A stretch of DNA of 64,000 nt from Streptomyces antnestii (GCF_004005495.1 NZ_RZYA01000006.1:248001-312000); one strand, 5' to 3'. Counted from the stretch's first letter, positions 17,154 through 25,083 are shown. The notes: generated by a model not told the origin, from the sequence alone. A program made the numbers and translations.

Positions 17154-17186
17154 AAAGGGGCGCTCCGATTCACGGGGCGCCCCTTT
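17154..17186 (+). terminator. Terminator after tRNA-Cys
   Basis: The inverted repeat AAAGGGGCGC (17154-17163) / GCGCCCCTTT (17177-17186) has a 13-base loop and begins 7 bases after the tRNA end. It is a plausible rho-independent stop for the tRNA transcript. Confidence 0.8.
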
Positions 17187-17332
17187 CGTCGTTCTCCCTC
17201 ATCCGGGTGACGCCGGTGACCAGCGCCTCCGCTCCCTCGTTGCCCAGAATCCCGCTTGGCCGCACGGCAGTTGGCCTGACGGCGAGGCGGAGTACACGAC
17301 TGGGGAACGACTACGGCGAGGACACCAACACC

Positions 17333-17689
17333 ATGGCCATCGGACCTGCCCAGGGGCAGCAGAACCTCACTTCGTCACCGGCACGGAAACACGCCGCGGT
17401 CCGGGCGATCGAAAACCACATCGAACCCGACACGCGCCGCTCGGGCGAGTGGGCGGACGAGGACACGGGGGCCGCCGTCAGGGCGTTCGACGCGAAGGAC
17501 GGCCACGGCTGGGTCACGTCGTCGTCACTGAAGAAGGCGCACAAGGCCTGGGGCGATCAGGTGAAGTCCCTGATGAACAGGCTGAGTTCGGAGAAGGTGT
17601 CGCTGCGCGCCACGACCGCAGTACTCCAAGGCACGGACTTCGGAGTAGGAGCACACATCAGGACGACGTCACCACTGGACAACTACTGA
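17333..17689 (+). CDS. Small WXG/ESX-like helical protein, first gene of module 1
   Basis: A 118-residue mostly helical protein without signal or membrane segment. The second half contains VKSLMNRLSSEKVSLRATT, preceded by KKAHKAWGDQ, the W-x-x-Q-V-x-x-L pattern typical of small WXG100/Esp-like proteins in Streptomyces. ATG at 17333 follows GGCGAGG. It is the first gene of a three-gene unit, 30 bases before the large LXG-like gene. The same pattern (RWVDQVQSLLDAC) occurs in the first gene of the second module (30413-30865). A role as secreted chaperone or partner of the large protein is inferred from this arrangement; no biochemical function is known to me. Confidence 0.72.
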   Translation: MAIGPAQGQQNLTSSPARKHAAVRAIENHIEPDTRRSGEWADEDTGAAVRAFDAKDGHGWVTSSSLKKAHKAWGDQVKSLMNRLSSEKVSLRATTAVLQGTDFGVGAHIRTTSPLDNY

Positions 17690-17719
17690 CCACCGAGGAC
17701 GCGAGGACCCGACCAGTCC

Positions 17720-19822
17720 ATGCCCACGTACCACGAGATCATGACCACCGACCTCGCCACGCTCACCGCGGCAGCAGACCGCTGGGACGGAATGGCGAAG
17801 GAGTTCGGAAAGCGGGAGACGGACTACGAGCGGGATGTGCACGGGATCACCCCGGGCCCGCCGTCCCCGACGGCCTGGACCGGCGTGAGCGCCGACGCGG
17901 CCGGCAAACGCTTCGACGTGACCCTCCACGAATTCCGGAACGCCCAGACAGAAGCCAGGGCGATCGCCTCACTCCTCCGGGACGCGCACGCGCAGTTCAC
18001 GACCTTGCGAGGCCACCTCAAATCCGAGCACCGGGAGGCGGTCAAGGCCGGCATAAAGGTGTCGGACAGGGGCGTGGTGGCGTACGACGAGGAACGCGCG
18101 GCGGCGAGCGAGTCGGGCTCGGCGATGCACGACCCGGCGAGCAGGGCACAGGTTCAACGGGCGGTCGATTCCTGGCAAGGTCGTATCGACAAGGCGGTGC
18201 GTGCGGTGGGGGACGCCGACGCGGGCGTCGAGATCGCGTTGAGCGCGGCCGTCTTCGACTCGGATCTGACCGACGGAACGGGAAACGGCTTCAACGCGCA
18301 CGCCCAAGGCGACATCGAACGATATGAGGCCGAAGCGGCAAAGGAATCGGCGCTCAAACTGGCCAACGGCGATCGCCTCACCCCTCACCAACTCTCGGAA
18401 CTGCAACGATCGTTCCGAGACAACAGCCATGATCCGACATTCAGCCGCACGCTCCTGGACAGCCTCGGCCCGAGCGGCACGATCCGCCTGACGAACAGCC
18501 TGGGCGACCTGGCTCACGTAACGGACCCGCGCCACGCGGCGAACTACGCGTCCCTCGAAACCGGCCTGGCCAACTCCCTGGCGACGGCCACGAACAACCC
18601 CCATTCCCAGTGGTACAAGAACTGGCGCACGGAAATGCGGAAGGCGGGAGTAGCCCGCTACGAAACCGACGTCCAGGCAGCCAAGCTGGACAAGATCCGC
18701 GGATACCAGTCTTTGGTCACGCTCATGCAGCACGGGGATGGGGGAGGAAACGGATACGGGCGCGAATTCCTGGAGAACCTCGGCGACGACATGATCAAGG
18801 CCGAGCGAAAGAACCCCGACATCTGGGACCTGAAGGGCGAGTACAGCGGGAAGCGGGACGGCTGGTTCGCCAACGACCCAGTGGACGGCGTCCTCGGCAT
18901 CATGAGCCACGAGCCGGCCACGGCGGCGCATTACCTCAGTGACGACGACCGCATGAAGTACCTGACGCACGACCGCGACTGGAAGGTCACGCTGCACACG
19001 GAAGAGGCGGCGAAGGCGACGGTCTACACCCCGTCCCAGGACAAGGACACCCGAGCGGGCCTGGCGGCGGCACTCCAGGCAGGCGCAACGGGCCTGGACC
19101 CGTCGAACCCCGACGCCAAATACGTCGAACACACGGCGGACAACAACAAGGTTTTCAAGTCCTCACTGAAGTACCTGTCAGAAGAGGGCGACAAATTCCC
19201 CCCATCACTCCGCGAACCCATGGCGAAGATCCTGGTCAACCACGGGGATACGGTGCATGCGGCGGCTAGCGCGGTCGACATGCACAGAGCACCGCTGAAG
19301 CAGGACCAGCTCTACGAGGTCGTGAAACAGCTCTCCAAGGACCAGGGCTCTTATACGGCGCTCAATAGCGGCGTGAACCACGCCGTCGTGGCCGATATCC
19401 ATGCGCCACACCAAAAGCACCCCGATGACTCACTGATCCGAGCAGGCCGAACCGTGGGGTTTCTTGAGCAAGCTCGGGTCGACGCCGCCGGCGACCCGAA
19501 GACAGCAGAGTTCAAACACAAATGGATGGTTGACCAGGCCATCGGCTACATCCCCGTAGGCGGCGACGAAATCCAATCAGGCGTCGACTATGTGACGGAG
19601 AGGTGGCTGGCTGACGAGCAGAAGAAGCTCGACGACAAGGCAGCCGACGAAAATGTCGCCCACTATAGGGATCGAAATGAGCAACTGATGGCGATTGCGG
19701 AGCAGTGGCGCAAGGTTCATGAAACCGACGACTCTAGCTACGGCACCAAGAACGTGATCGACCGGGCCGCGACCTCCGGGGTCGACTGTGCCCGCGGCGT
19801 TTCTGGGGAGATGAGCAAATGA
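17720..19822 (+). CDS. Large LXG/WXG-like protein of type VII secretion style (DUF6571-like core), module 1
   Basis: A 700-residue protein without signal peptide. Residues ~1-130 form an LXG/WXG-like helical hairpin (LTAAADRWDGMAKEF, then a TAWTGVSADAA turn and FRNAQTEARAIASLL). The centre (about 215-430) matches the counterpart gene at 28206-30413: an FSRTLLDSLG-type segment, LETGLANSLATATNN, YQSLVTLMQHG, FLENLGDDMIKAE and NDPVDGVLGIMSHEPATAA (counterpart RDPLNGLFDALSHNPEAA). This resembles the actinobacterial DUF6571 group. The C-terminus (VGGDEIQSGVDYVTERW then KLDDKAADE) shows no toxin domain I recognise. Its stop overlaps the lipoprotein start (ATGA). Likely exported or cell-surface through a type VII system (inference). 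Confidence 0.75.
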   Translation: MPTYHEIMTTDLATLTAAADRWDGMAKEFGKRETDYERDVHGITPGPPSPTAWTGVSADAAGKRFDVTLHEFRNAQTEARAIASLLRDAHAQFTTLRGHLKSEHREAVKAGIKVSDRGVVAYDEERAAASESGSAMHDPASRAQVQRAVDSWQGRIDKAVRAVGDADAGVEIALSAAVFDSDLTDGTGNGFNAHAQGDIERYEAEAAKESALKLANGDRLTPHQLSELQRSFRDNSHDPTFSRTLLDSLGPSGTIRLTNSLGDLAHVTDPRHAANYASLETGLANSLATATNNPHSQWYKNWRTEMRKAGVARYETDVQAAKLDKIRGYQSLVTLMQHGDGGGNGYGREFLENLGDDMIKAERKNPDIWDLKGEYSGKRDGWFANDPVDGVLGIMSHEPATAAHYLSDDDRMKYLTHDRDWKVTLHTEEAAKATVYTPSQDKDTRAGLAAALQAGATGLDPSNPDAKYVEHTADNNKVFKSSLKYLSEEGDKFPPSLREPMAKILVNHGDTVHAAASAVDMHRAPLKQDQLYEVVKQLSKDQGSYTALNSGVNHAVVADIHAPHQKHPDDSLIRAGRTVGFLEQARVDAAGDPKTAEFKHKWMVDQAIGYIPVGGDEIQSGVDYVTERWLADEQKKLDDKAADENVAHYRDRNEQLMAIAEQWRKVHETDDSSYGTKNVIDRAATSGVDCARGVSGEMSK

Positions 19823-20382
19823 CTCAATCGCGAACACGGATCAGGTTAGCGGCACCGGCCGCCTGTATCGCGCTCACGTCCCTTGCCGCTTGCAGCGGCC
19901 CAACTCCCGAGATCCCCAAGAAGGTTTGCGGCACTCTAGTCGAGCCAGAGTTCACCAAACCACTCCTGAGATCCACGGGAAAAGTCAGCGAGTGGCACAC
20001 CGCGGGTTGGGGTGGAAAGGGGCGCGATGTGTGCACCGTTTCCGTCGATCGAACCGAAGCCCTCGACATCACCTTCACGTGGCACGCAGACGCTATCGAT
20101 CCCTTGAAGTACGCGTCACCAAATAACTCGGTCACTGGCCTATGGGAGCCTCAACGCATAAATCTGGCAGACCGCGCCGCGCTTGGCGATGACGGAGCAA
20201 TCGCCACAACGCGATGCCAGGGCGAACCAAAGGAGTACTTCACCTTGACCCTCAAGCTCACGCACGACCGAAAGATCCCCCACCTCAGACGGAACATCGA
20301 ACAGTTCATGCGCGCCTACATGCCCGCCACCATGAAAACCGTCGGCTGCACAGCGCCGCGCCCCCTTACCCCCCAGTCGTAA
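19819..20382 (+). CDS. Four-cysteine lipoprotein of module 1, with TTA (bldA) codon
   Basis: A 187-residue lipoprotein. The signal peptide ends in the lipobox SLAAC. The mature domain has four further cysteines in the contexts KKVCGTLV, GRDVCTVSV, TTRCQGE and KTVGCTAP. This pattern (VCxxxV then CxV) is shared with the membrane-anchored third gene of module 2 (27541-28209), so the two are relatives. Codon 10 is TTA (19846-19848), so translation should depend on the bldA leucyl-tRNA. ATG at 19819 overlaps the stop of the large protein gene, indicating coupled expression. It probably sits outside the membrane near the large LXG-like protein. Molecular role unknown. Confidence 0.8.
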   Translation: MTQSRTRIRLAAPAACIALTSLAACSGPTPEIPKKVCGTLVEPEFTKPLLRSTGKVSEWHTAGWGGKGRDVCTVSVDRTEALDITFTWHADAIDPLKYASPNNSVTGLWEPQRINLADRAALGDDGAIATTRCQGEPKEYFTLTLKLTHDRKIPHLRRNIEQFMRAYMPATMKTVGCTAPRPLTPQS

Positions 20383-20539
20383 GAATCACGCCCCCACCCA
20401 CGACAATCACCGCAAACGCAACGAACACCGCCACAAACAGCAGCAGTTTCCCGGCGGAAGGCCCCGGCTCGTAGGAGCGCGGCTCGGGCTCGCCCGCCGC
20501 ATCCTGGCGACCCGAAGGCCCGTCTGTCGTCGTCACCAC
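20366..20539 (-). CDS. Small (57-aa) single-pass membrane protein
   Basis: A short open frame with GTG at 20539 (or 20536) behind a GAGAGGAC ribosome site 4 bases upstream. The polar N-terminus (VTTTDGPSGRQDAAGEPEPR) is followed by one strong membrane segment, LLLFVAVFVAFAVIVVGGGV, and a short ILTTGG end. Its last 17 bases overlap the 3' end of the convergent lipoprotein gene. The polar-head plus C-terminal-helix layout and high-GC codon pattern suggest a real gene. Function unknown. Confidence 0.65.
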   Translation of the reverse strand: MVTTTDGPSGRQDAAGEPEPRSYEPGPSAGKLLLFVAVFVAFAVIVVGGGVILTTGG

Positions 20540-20601
20540 TGCCGTCCTCTCGACGCGAAGTTCGCCCTACCAAAGTACGACTTCGCGAACCACGGACAAC
20601 A

Positions 20602-20646
20602 ACGAGGGCCGCCCAACCACGGGGGGAGAGGCCGGGCGGCCCTCGT
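20602..20646 (-). terminator. Strong bidirectional hairpin terminator
   Basis: A 13-bp perfect stem, ACGAGGGCCGCCC (20602-20614) / GGGCGGCCCTCGT (20634-20646), with a 19-base loop. It lies downstream of the TetR gene and upstream of the 57-aa membrane protein gene. It most likely ends the TetR transcript. Confidence 0.75.
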
Positions 20647-20800
20647 ACTCAACAGTAGGCATGCATCACCGCCCACGACCCCGCAGATGCCCGACGTTTG
20701 CTCGATCTGCACGCCCGCCGCGCGACCGCCACACCCCCGTCTGTGCTGGTCACCGCCATGAACGAGTCATGAGGAGCAAATGGGCGGCGCCACGCGGCAA

Positions 20801-21412
20801 TCACTCGCCCCCACCAAAAACACCCCCGCACGCCGCCCGGTACGCCGCCTCGGCGCTCGTACGGACGAGTCGCTCGTCGATATCGCGCCGCAGGATGAGG
20901 AGCCGGTAATAGAAGGGGGCACTCAGGGCGGCGATGACTTCGTAGGCGTCGGTGTCCGGCGGGACCTCGCTACGCTCCACGGCCCGGTGGACGATCTGCG
21001 TCACAACATCGGTGCGCGCCATGAAGGCACCGCGCACGAGCTCCGCGATGTGCGGGTCGTACGCGGCGGCCGCCACCATCGCCTCGACGAGATTGCGACT
21101 GCGCGGCAAGGCGTGAAACCCGGCGATGGCCTCGGCCAGTTCGTACAGGTCCTGACGGAACTCACCGGAGTCCGGGGTCGGGATCGTCGCACTGTGCTGG
21201 GCCATGAGATCGACTACGACGCCCTCGACGCTGCGCCAGCGCCGCCTGATCGTCGATACGTGAACACCTGAGCGGGCGGCGAGCCGGTCCAGGGTGAGCG
21301 CCGCGAATCCGACCTCGTCGAGCTCGTCGAGCGCGGCCGCAAGGACGGCCGCTCGGGTGCGGGCCGTGCGTCCGCCGGGACGCGCCGAGCCGGGCCGTGG
21401 TCGCTCAGTCAT
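20801..21412 (-). CDS. TetR-family transcriptional regulator
   Basis: A 203-residue regulator with an N-terminal TetR helix-turn-helix: RAAVLAAALDELDEVGFAAL, then LDRLAARSGVHVSTIRRRW at about residues 40-58. A helical ligand-binding domain follows, including DLYELAEAIAGFH, FMARTDVVTQIVHRAVERSE and SAPFYYRLLILRRDIDERL (TetR_C_16-like). ATG at 21412 (MTERPRPGS) is chosen; the upstream frame to 21526 has no support. The gene is divergent from the TTA-containing secreted-protein gene across about 350 bases, but no efflux or enzyme target sits beside it. Confidence 0.88.
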   Translation of the reverse strand: MTERPRPGSARPGGRTARTRAAVLAAALDELDEVGFAALTLDRLAARSGVHVSTIRRRWRSVEGVVVDLMAQHSATIPTPDSGEFRQDLYELAEAIAGFHALPRSRNLVEAMVAAAAYDPHIAELVRGAFMARTDVVTQIVHRAVERSEVPPDTDAYEVIAALSAPFYYRLLILRRDIDERLVRTSAEAAYRAACGGVFGGGE

Positions 21413-21758
21413 CGACGCCAATGTAGACGCCGGAGCAATGGGCACCAGATCTTCACGTGCGGTTCTATCCGTTCCTACCGTTTTCGCACGGTACGGCCAC
21501 CGGGCCTCCGGATAACGTGAGATCACCTTAATGCGCGGCGAGAAGCGTTAACGCCTAGCGTCGCGCTGGGTGTACGGGGGTACGTGAGCCACGGGTCTCA
21601 CCCGGACCCCGGGTCACACAACGGGGGATATCGCCACCGCTGCCGCGCCGGCCAACGCCGCGCGACAGCGGTGGCGCCACGAACGAAGCGCGCAGCCTCC
21701 CCCACACCGACCTCTCCCCCGGGCCCGTTCCCGCATCCCAGAGAGAGGCCACAAGACG
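21413..21758. promoter_or_regulatory. Divergent TetR / secreted-protein control region with leader hairpin
   Basis: A 346-base gap. A long inverted repeat CGCCACCGCTG (21632-21642) / CAGCGGTGGCG (21666-21676), extended internally by CGCGC/GCGCG, lies 82 bases before the ATG at 21759, so it may fold in the leader RNA. A GAGAGAGG ribosome site lies about 10 bases before that ATG. No TetR operator was recognised with confidence. Confidence 0.45.
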
Positions 21759-22208
21759 ATGCGATCGATGCGAACCGCCCGAACCGTCGGCCGGAAGTTC
21801 ACCATGGCAGCGGCCGGCCTCTTAGGCGCCGCGGCACTACTGGTCACCAACACCGTCGCCGCCCAGGCCGCCGACTACACCAACATCACGTTCAAGATGT
21901 ACCCGGGCAAACAGAGCACGATCATCATCTACGCCGACGGCCACCAGGCCGGCCGCGTCAACTGGGTCGCCGACCCGTTCGGGGGCGCCCCGGGCGAGTA
22001 CCTGTGTGCCGTCGACGACAGGTCCGACGGCTACTACGTCAAGGGCATCCTCACCACCGGCCGCACGGTCAGCACGAACGGCAAGCCGTCACCGGGCGCC
22101 GACTGCCAGGGCGGAAACCTCCCCGAAGACCGGGGCTACGGCCTCAAGGCCTGCCTGGAAAACCACTACGTGCGCGCCTGCTCGATCAACTACTACGTCC
22201 ACTCCTGA
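21759..22208 (+). CDS. Small secreted protein with four cysteines and a TTA codon
   Basis: A 149-residue protein. The Arg/Lys-rich start (MRSMRTARTVGRKF) and hydrophobic core (TMAAAGLLGAAALLVTNTVA) end in an AQAA signal-peptidase site near residue 38. The ~111-residue mature domain has four cysteines (YLCAVDD, GADCQGG, LKACLEN, VRACSIN), consistent with two disulfides, and is Gly/Tyr-rich. Codon 22 (21822-21824) is TTA, so bldA control is expected, fitting a product of differentiating colonies. I recognise no family; size and Cys pattern recall small secreted inhibitors or morphogenetic surface proteins, without proof. Confidence 0.75.
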   Translation: MRSMRTARTVGRKFTMAAAGLLGAAALLVTNTVAAQAADYTNITFKMYPGKQSTIIIYADGHQAGRVNWVADPFGGAPGEYLCAVDDRSDGYYVKGILTTGRTVSTNGKPSPGADCQGGNLPEDRGYGLKACLENHYVRACSINYYVHS

Positions 22209-22386
22209 CCCCACCGCCGCCCGGCCCGGCGGCGAGCATGAGGGCCACCGACGCACTGTTGCCCACGGAGTCGGCGGCCCTCATGGTGTCGACCAATTCG
22301 ACGGCGAAAACGTGAACGTCAGGCTCGGGCAGGAAACGCACCCAAGGGAACGCGTCCGGGGGCATCCGCGCCGAAGACACCTTCAT
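22186..22386 (-). pseudogene. Possible decayed fragment of a Streptomyces helical protein gene
   Basis: The reverse frame from ATG 22386 reads MKVSSARMPPDAFPWVRFLP, EPDVHVFAVELVDTMRAADS, VGNSASVALMLAA and then an abrupt Gly/Ser/Arg stretch that overlaps the end of the secreted-protein gene. The first ~54 residues look like genuine amphipathic protein, similar in my memory to a family of Streptomyces antitoxin-like proteins of ~90 residues (LPExDxxxFxxELxDTLRAA). The rest seems lost. There is no good ribosome site. It could also be chance coding. Confidence 0.3.
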
Positions 22387-22616
22387 GCGCGACCACGTGG
22401 GCGCCCGAATCTGCCAATGTTCCAGGTCGGCAATGGCGCAGCCCCGCACGCACCCGCTCCCACCTGGGACTCCGCCGACGGACCCCCGCTGCCGGCAGGG
22501 CCAGAGCAAAACTGTGGCTGATTTGGGCGGGCCACGACAGCACTGAGCCCGCGACGCAGCCGACATGAGTACGCGGACGGTGTCGAACGCTCTCACCGGC
22601 GGCTTCGATCGTCCAC
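22209..22616. other. 408-base region between two secreted/membrane protein genes
   Basis: Apart from the possible gene fragment on the minus strand (22186-22386), I see no RNA gene, strong hairpin or convincing open frame. It must hold the promoter of the gene at 22617. Confidence 0.45.
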
Positions 22617-23183
22617 ATGCAGACGACGCCCGCCCCGACCCCCACATCCCCGGCGAAGCCCCGCCTCTTCACACGCGGCCAGCTCACGGCCACCGTGATG
22701 GCGGTCCTCCTGGTCGCGCTGCTGGGCTTCACGGCGAAGGCGTGCGAGTCGGTGGAGGGCGGGCAAGTCCGGTCGACGGCCGAGTTCAAGGAACGCGTAA
22801 AAGCAACGCAACAGGCAGGCGAGGACACATACACGGCCCTCGCCCCCGCACCACTCCAGGAGCCGTACGCGCACAAGGAAGGCAGCACGTCCTGCGTGGA
22901 CGACTTCGGCTTCGACGACGCGGGCGTCACCCGGGACCAGCCGATCTACACGTGGGGCGTCGAGTTCGACGACCGCGACGGCTACCTCACAGCACTCGCG
23001 AACCTCAAGGCGGACTGGAAGGAGCAGGGCCGCACGGTAAGGGACATCGCACCCCAAGCCGGCCTCCCCGGCATCAGCACGACCGATGCCCACGGCACAC
23101 AACTCACGCTCGCCCCGGACTACTACACGAACAAGCCCGTCATCCGCGCCGAAGGTACGTGCATGCGGTACCACTACGCGTAA
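22617..23183 (+). CDS. Membrane-anchored hypothetical protein
   Basis: A 188-residue protein with a short Pro/Thr-rich cytoplasmic part, one membrane segment at about residues 22-42 (LTATVMAVLLVALLGFTAKAC) and an external domain. The external part has SCVDDFGFDDAGV and ends GTCMRYHYA, so two cysteines may form a disulfide. No known domain is recognised. ATG at 22617 lacks a clear ribosome site. The coding pattern is strongly Streptomyces-like. It is convergent with the DUF397/XRE unit, its stop lying 4 bases from the DUF397 stop. Confidence 0.7.
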   Translation: MQTTPAPTPTSPAKPRLFTRGQLTATVMAVLLVALLGFTAKACESVEGGQVRSTAEFKERVKATQQAGEDTYTALAPAPLQEPYAHKEGSTSCVDDFGFDDAGVTRDQPIYTWGVEFDDRDGYLTALANLKADWKEQGRTVRDIAPQAGLPGISTTDAHGTQLTLAPDYYTNKPVIRAEGTCMRYHYA

Positions 23184-23186
23184 GGG

Positions 23187-23390
23187 TCACCGAGCAGCGA
23201 CAAAGACGGACCAGGCCGCCGAGGACACGGCGAGGTACGGCCTTTGAGGTGCCTTGGAGTCGCGAATGTGGACGGCTACCGACGTCGTGGCAACTTCGAC
23301 ACAGTCGCTGGGTTCACTACTGCTGCTGTAGCTGCTCTTGAACCAGACCAGCTCCCCGGCATCCCTGGCCAAGACCTTGGTTCGGATCAT
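23187..23390 (-). CDS. DUF397 protein (whiJ-associated small partner)
   Basis: A 67-residue DUF397 protein with hallmark sequence LVWFKSSYSSS and DCVEVATTSVAVHIRDSK, ending LAVSSAAWSVFVAA. In Streptomyces these small proteins are encoded beside XRE/DUF5753 regulators and work with them in developmental control; the pair has also been viewed as toxin-antitoxin-like. ATG at 23390 overlaps the upstream XRE stop by 4 bases, indicating coupled translation. Confidence 0.9.
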   Translation of the reverse strand: MIRTKVLARDAGELVWFKSSYSSSSEPSDCVEVATTSVAVHIRDSKAPQRPYLAVSSAAWSVFVAAR

Positions 23391-24280
23391 GTCTCCCCCA
23401 GCACTTGCTCGATGAATGCGAGTGACTCCTGTGGCGTGAGAGCCTCGGCCCGGATGATGCCATAGCGCAGATCGAGAATCCGGAGTTGCCTCGGTTCGGA
23501 AACAGGACGCCCGTTGAATGCCCCGTCGGAACGCCCCACTCCCGATCCGTCCTCGAACTTCAACACCTCGATCATCCCGCCCGTTCCGGGGTGACTCGCA
23601 TGGCTGGTCGGCATCACCTGGACCGCGACGTTCGCCAACTGACCGACACTCAGCAGTCGTTCGAGCTGCCGACGCATGACAGCGGCACCACCAATCGGGC
23701 GGCGCAGCGTGACCTCCTCCTGGACAAAGCTCATCTCAGGGCCTGGTGAACGCTCGTAGATCGACTGGCGCGCGACGCGTGCAGCCACGGCCCGCTCCAG
23801 CTCATCCACCGACAACGTCGGCCTCCTGGTCTGCAACAACGCCCGAGCGAACTCCTCCGTCTGCAACAGCCCATGGATGTTGTGGTTGCTGTACAGAGAC
23901 AGCTCGACGGACTTCGCCTCCAACCTCGCCAACTCCCGAACCTTCTTCGGGTACCTCACCTCGGCAACGTCGGCCTTCATCGCCGCGATCTTGCCGCCCG
24001 CACCGAGGACTTGGTCCGCCCGTTCCAGAAATTCGGGCCGCGGAATGCGGGCGCCACGCTCGATCTCGTAGACGAGATTCTCGCCGTACCCGACCGCCGC
24101 CCCGAACTCGGCCGGCCGCATCCCCGCAGCCTCACGCCACAACTTGAGCTGCCGCCCCACCGCCTCTACGACGGCCCCCGCATCGTCGTCGGGATCGACG
24201 TCCCACCCCGACTCGCCCCCGTTTTCCGCAGATTCCGCAGATTCCGCAGATTCCGCGTGATCCGCCCACTCCGCGTTCAT
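23387..24280 (-). CDS. WhiJ-like XRE transcriptional regulator (HTH_31 plus DUF5753)
   Basis: A 297-residue regulator. An acidic N-terminal tail contains four Ala-Glu-Ser repeats (AESAESAESAE) encoded by a 9-base repeat at about 24228-24258. It is followed by an XRE helix-turn-helix (about residues 42-95: LKLWREAAGMRPAEFGAAVGYGENLVYEIERG) and a DUF5753 domain (LYSNHNIHGLLQTEEFARALL ... LRILDLRYGIIRAEALTPQESL). ATG at 24280 is selected; the longer frame to 24367 crosses the divergent promoter. It forms a classic triad with DUF397 downstream and the divergent HATPase gene. Presumed role: development or antibiotic control. Confidence 0.9.
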   Translation of the reverse strand: MNAEWADHAESAESAESAENGGESGWDVDPDDDAGAVVEAVGRQLKLWREAAGMRPAEFGAAVGYGENLVYEIERGARIPRPEFLERADQVLGAGGKIAAMKADVAEVRYPKKVRELARLEAKSVELSLYSNHNIHGLLQTEEFARALLQTRRPTLSVDELERAVAARVARQSIYERSPGPEMSFVQEEVTLRRPIGGAAVMRRQLERLLSVGQLANVAVQVMPTSHASHPGTGGMIEVLKFEDGSGVGRSDGAFNGRPVSEPRQLRILDLRYGIIRAEALTPQESLAFIEQVLGET

Positions 24281-24403
24281 ACGCGCCCCATCCCCACCGG
24301 TCACGGGTACACCCGGTACAGCCCTGTACAGAGACTGGACAGCCACGGAGAGTACCGGCCTCGTCACTAGTCAGCGTACGTACACACGACCACGCTAAGT
24401 GAC

Positions 24404-24808
24404 ATGACTGACGAACTCACCTTCACGATCCGCCTGTCCGCAACACCCAGAGGCGCCCGCCTGGCGCGCCGCCTGACAGTGCAGCAACTCATGGACTGGC
24501 AACGCCCGTTCGAGACAGCAGAACACCTTGCAGCGGAACTGGCGAACAACGCGATCACGCACGGACGCGTACAGGGCCGGGACTTCCGCCTGACGCTCAG
24601 GCTGACGGAAGCGAACACCCTCCGTATCGAGGTGACGGACACGAGGGGTGACGTCCAGCCACCAGGCACCCCGCAATCCCCACCCGCGGAGGCAGCCACA
24701 TCGGGCCGGGGCCTACTCCTCATCGACGCACTGGCGGACGGCTGGGGCACGACTTTGGGCCCGCCCCCGACCAAAACAGTCTGGGCGGAATTGGACGTAT
24801 CGAAATGA
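24404..24808 (+). CDS. HATPase_c anti-sigma/serine-kinase-like regulator (RsbW/SpoIIAB type)
   Basis: A 134-residue GHKL-fold protein. The N box is ELANNAITHG, the G1 region is IEVTDTRGD and the G2 region is SGRGLLLIDALADGWG. Such proteins bind or phosphorylate anti-sigma-factor antagonists, or inhibit sigma factors. In Streptomyces many sit divergent to whiJ-like XRE/DUF397 pairs, exactly as here (124-base gap). ATG at 24404. Its partner sigma factor cannot be deduced from the window. Confidence 0.9.
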   Translation: MTDELTFTIRLSATPRGARLARRLTVQQLMDWQRPFETAEHLAAELANNAITHGRVQGRDFRLTLRLTEANTLRIEVTDTRGDVQPPGTPQSPPAEAATSGRGLLLIDALADGWGTTLGPPPTKTVWAELDVSK

Positions 24809-24878
24809 GTCTGTCCGCATCGAGGAATCCACGACGCGGTGCACGAATACCCGGCCGCCCCCGCGATCAAAGACCAAG

Positions 24879-25073
24879 AGCCCTGGTAGAGAACCCACCC
24901 CAACCTCCCCCAACCCCCGTCGCCGCCCGACGGCAGCCCGACTAGGGCCTGTCCGGCCGATCATGCGGCTGATCCTGAACCGGTCTGAACCGGTCTGAAC
25001 CAGCCTGATCCGGGAGGTCGGGAAACGAGGAAGCGCCGGACCGGGGGATTCTTGGCGCGCTAGCCCTGGTAGA
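24879..25073. mobile_element. Insertion scar: direct repeats flanking an IS-end-like sequence
   Basis: AGCCCTGGTAGA occurs at 24879-24890 and again at 25062-25073. Between them, near 24953, is GGGCCTGTCCGGCCGATCAT, which resembles terminal inverted repeats of IS5-type elements in Streptomyces. Tandem copies of TGAACCGGTC lie at about 24977-24997. The segment is non-coding and looks like debris of a former insertion. Confidence 0.4.
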
Positions 25074-25083
25074 ACACTGACCG

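Noticed and set aside
20649..20831. Short minus-strand frame ending WAVMHAYC just before the terminator at 20602-20646
   Set aside because: It is attractive because the hairpin follows its stop at once, but the N-terminus overlaps the TetR gene end, there is no good ribosome site, and no family is recognised. Too weak to call.
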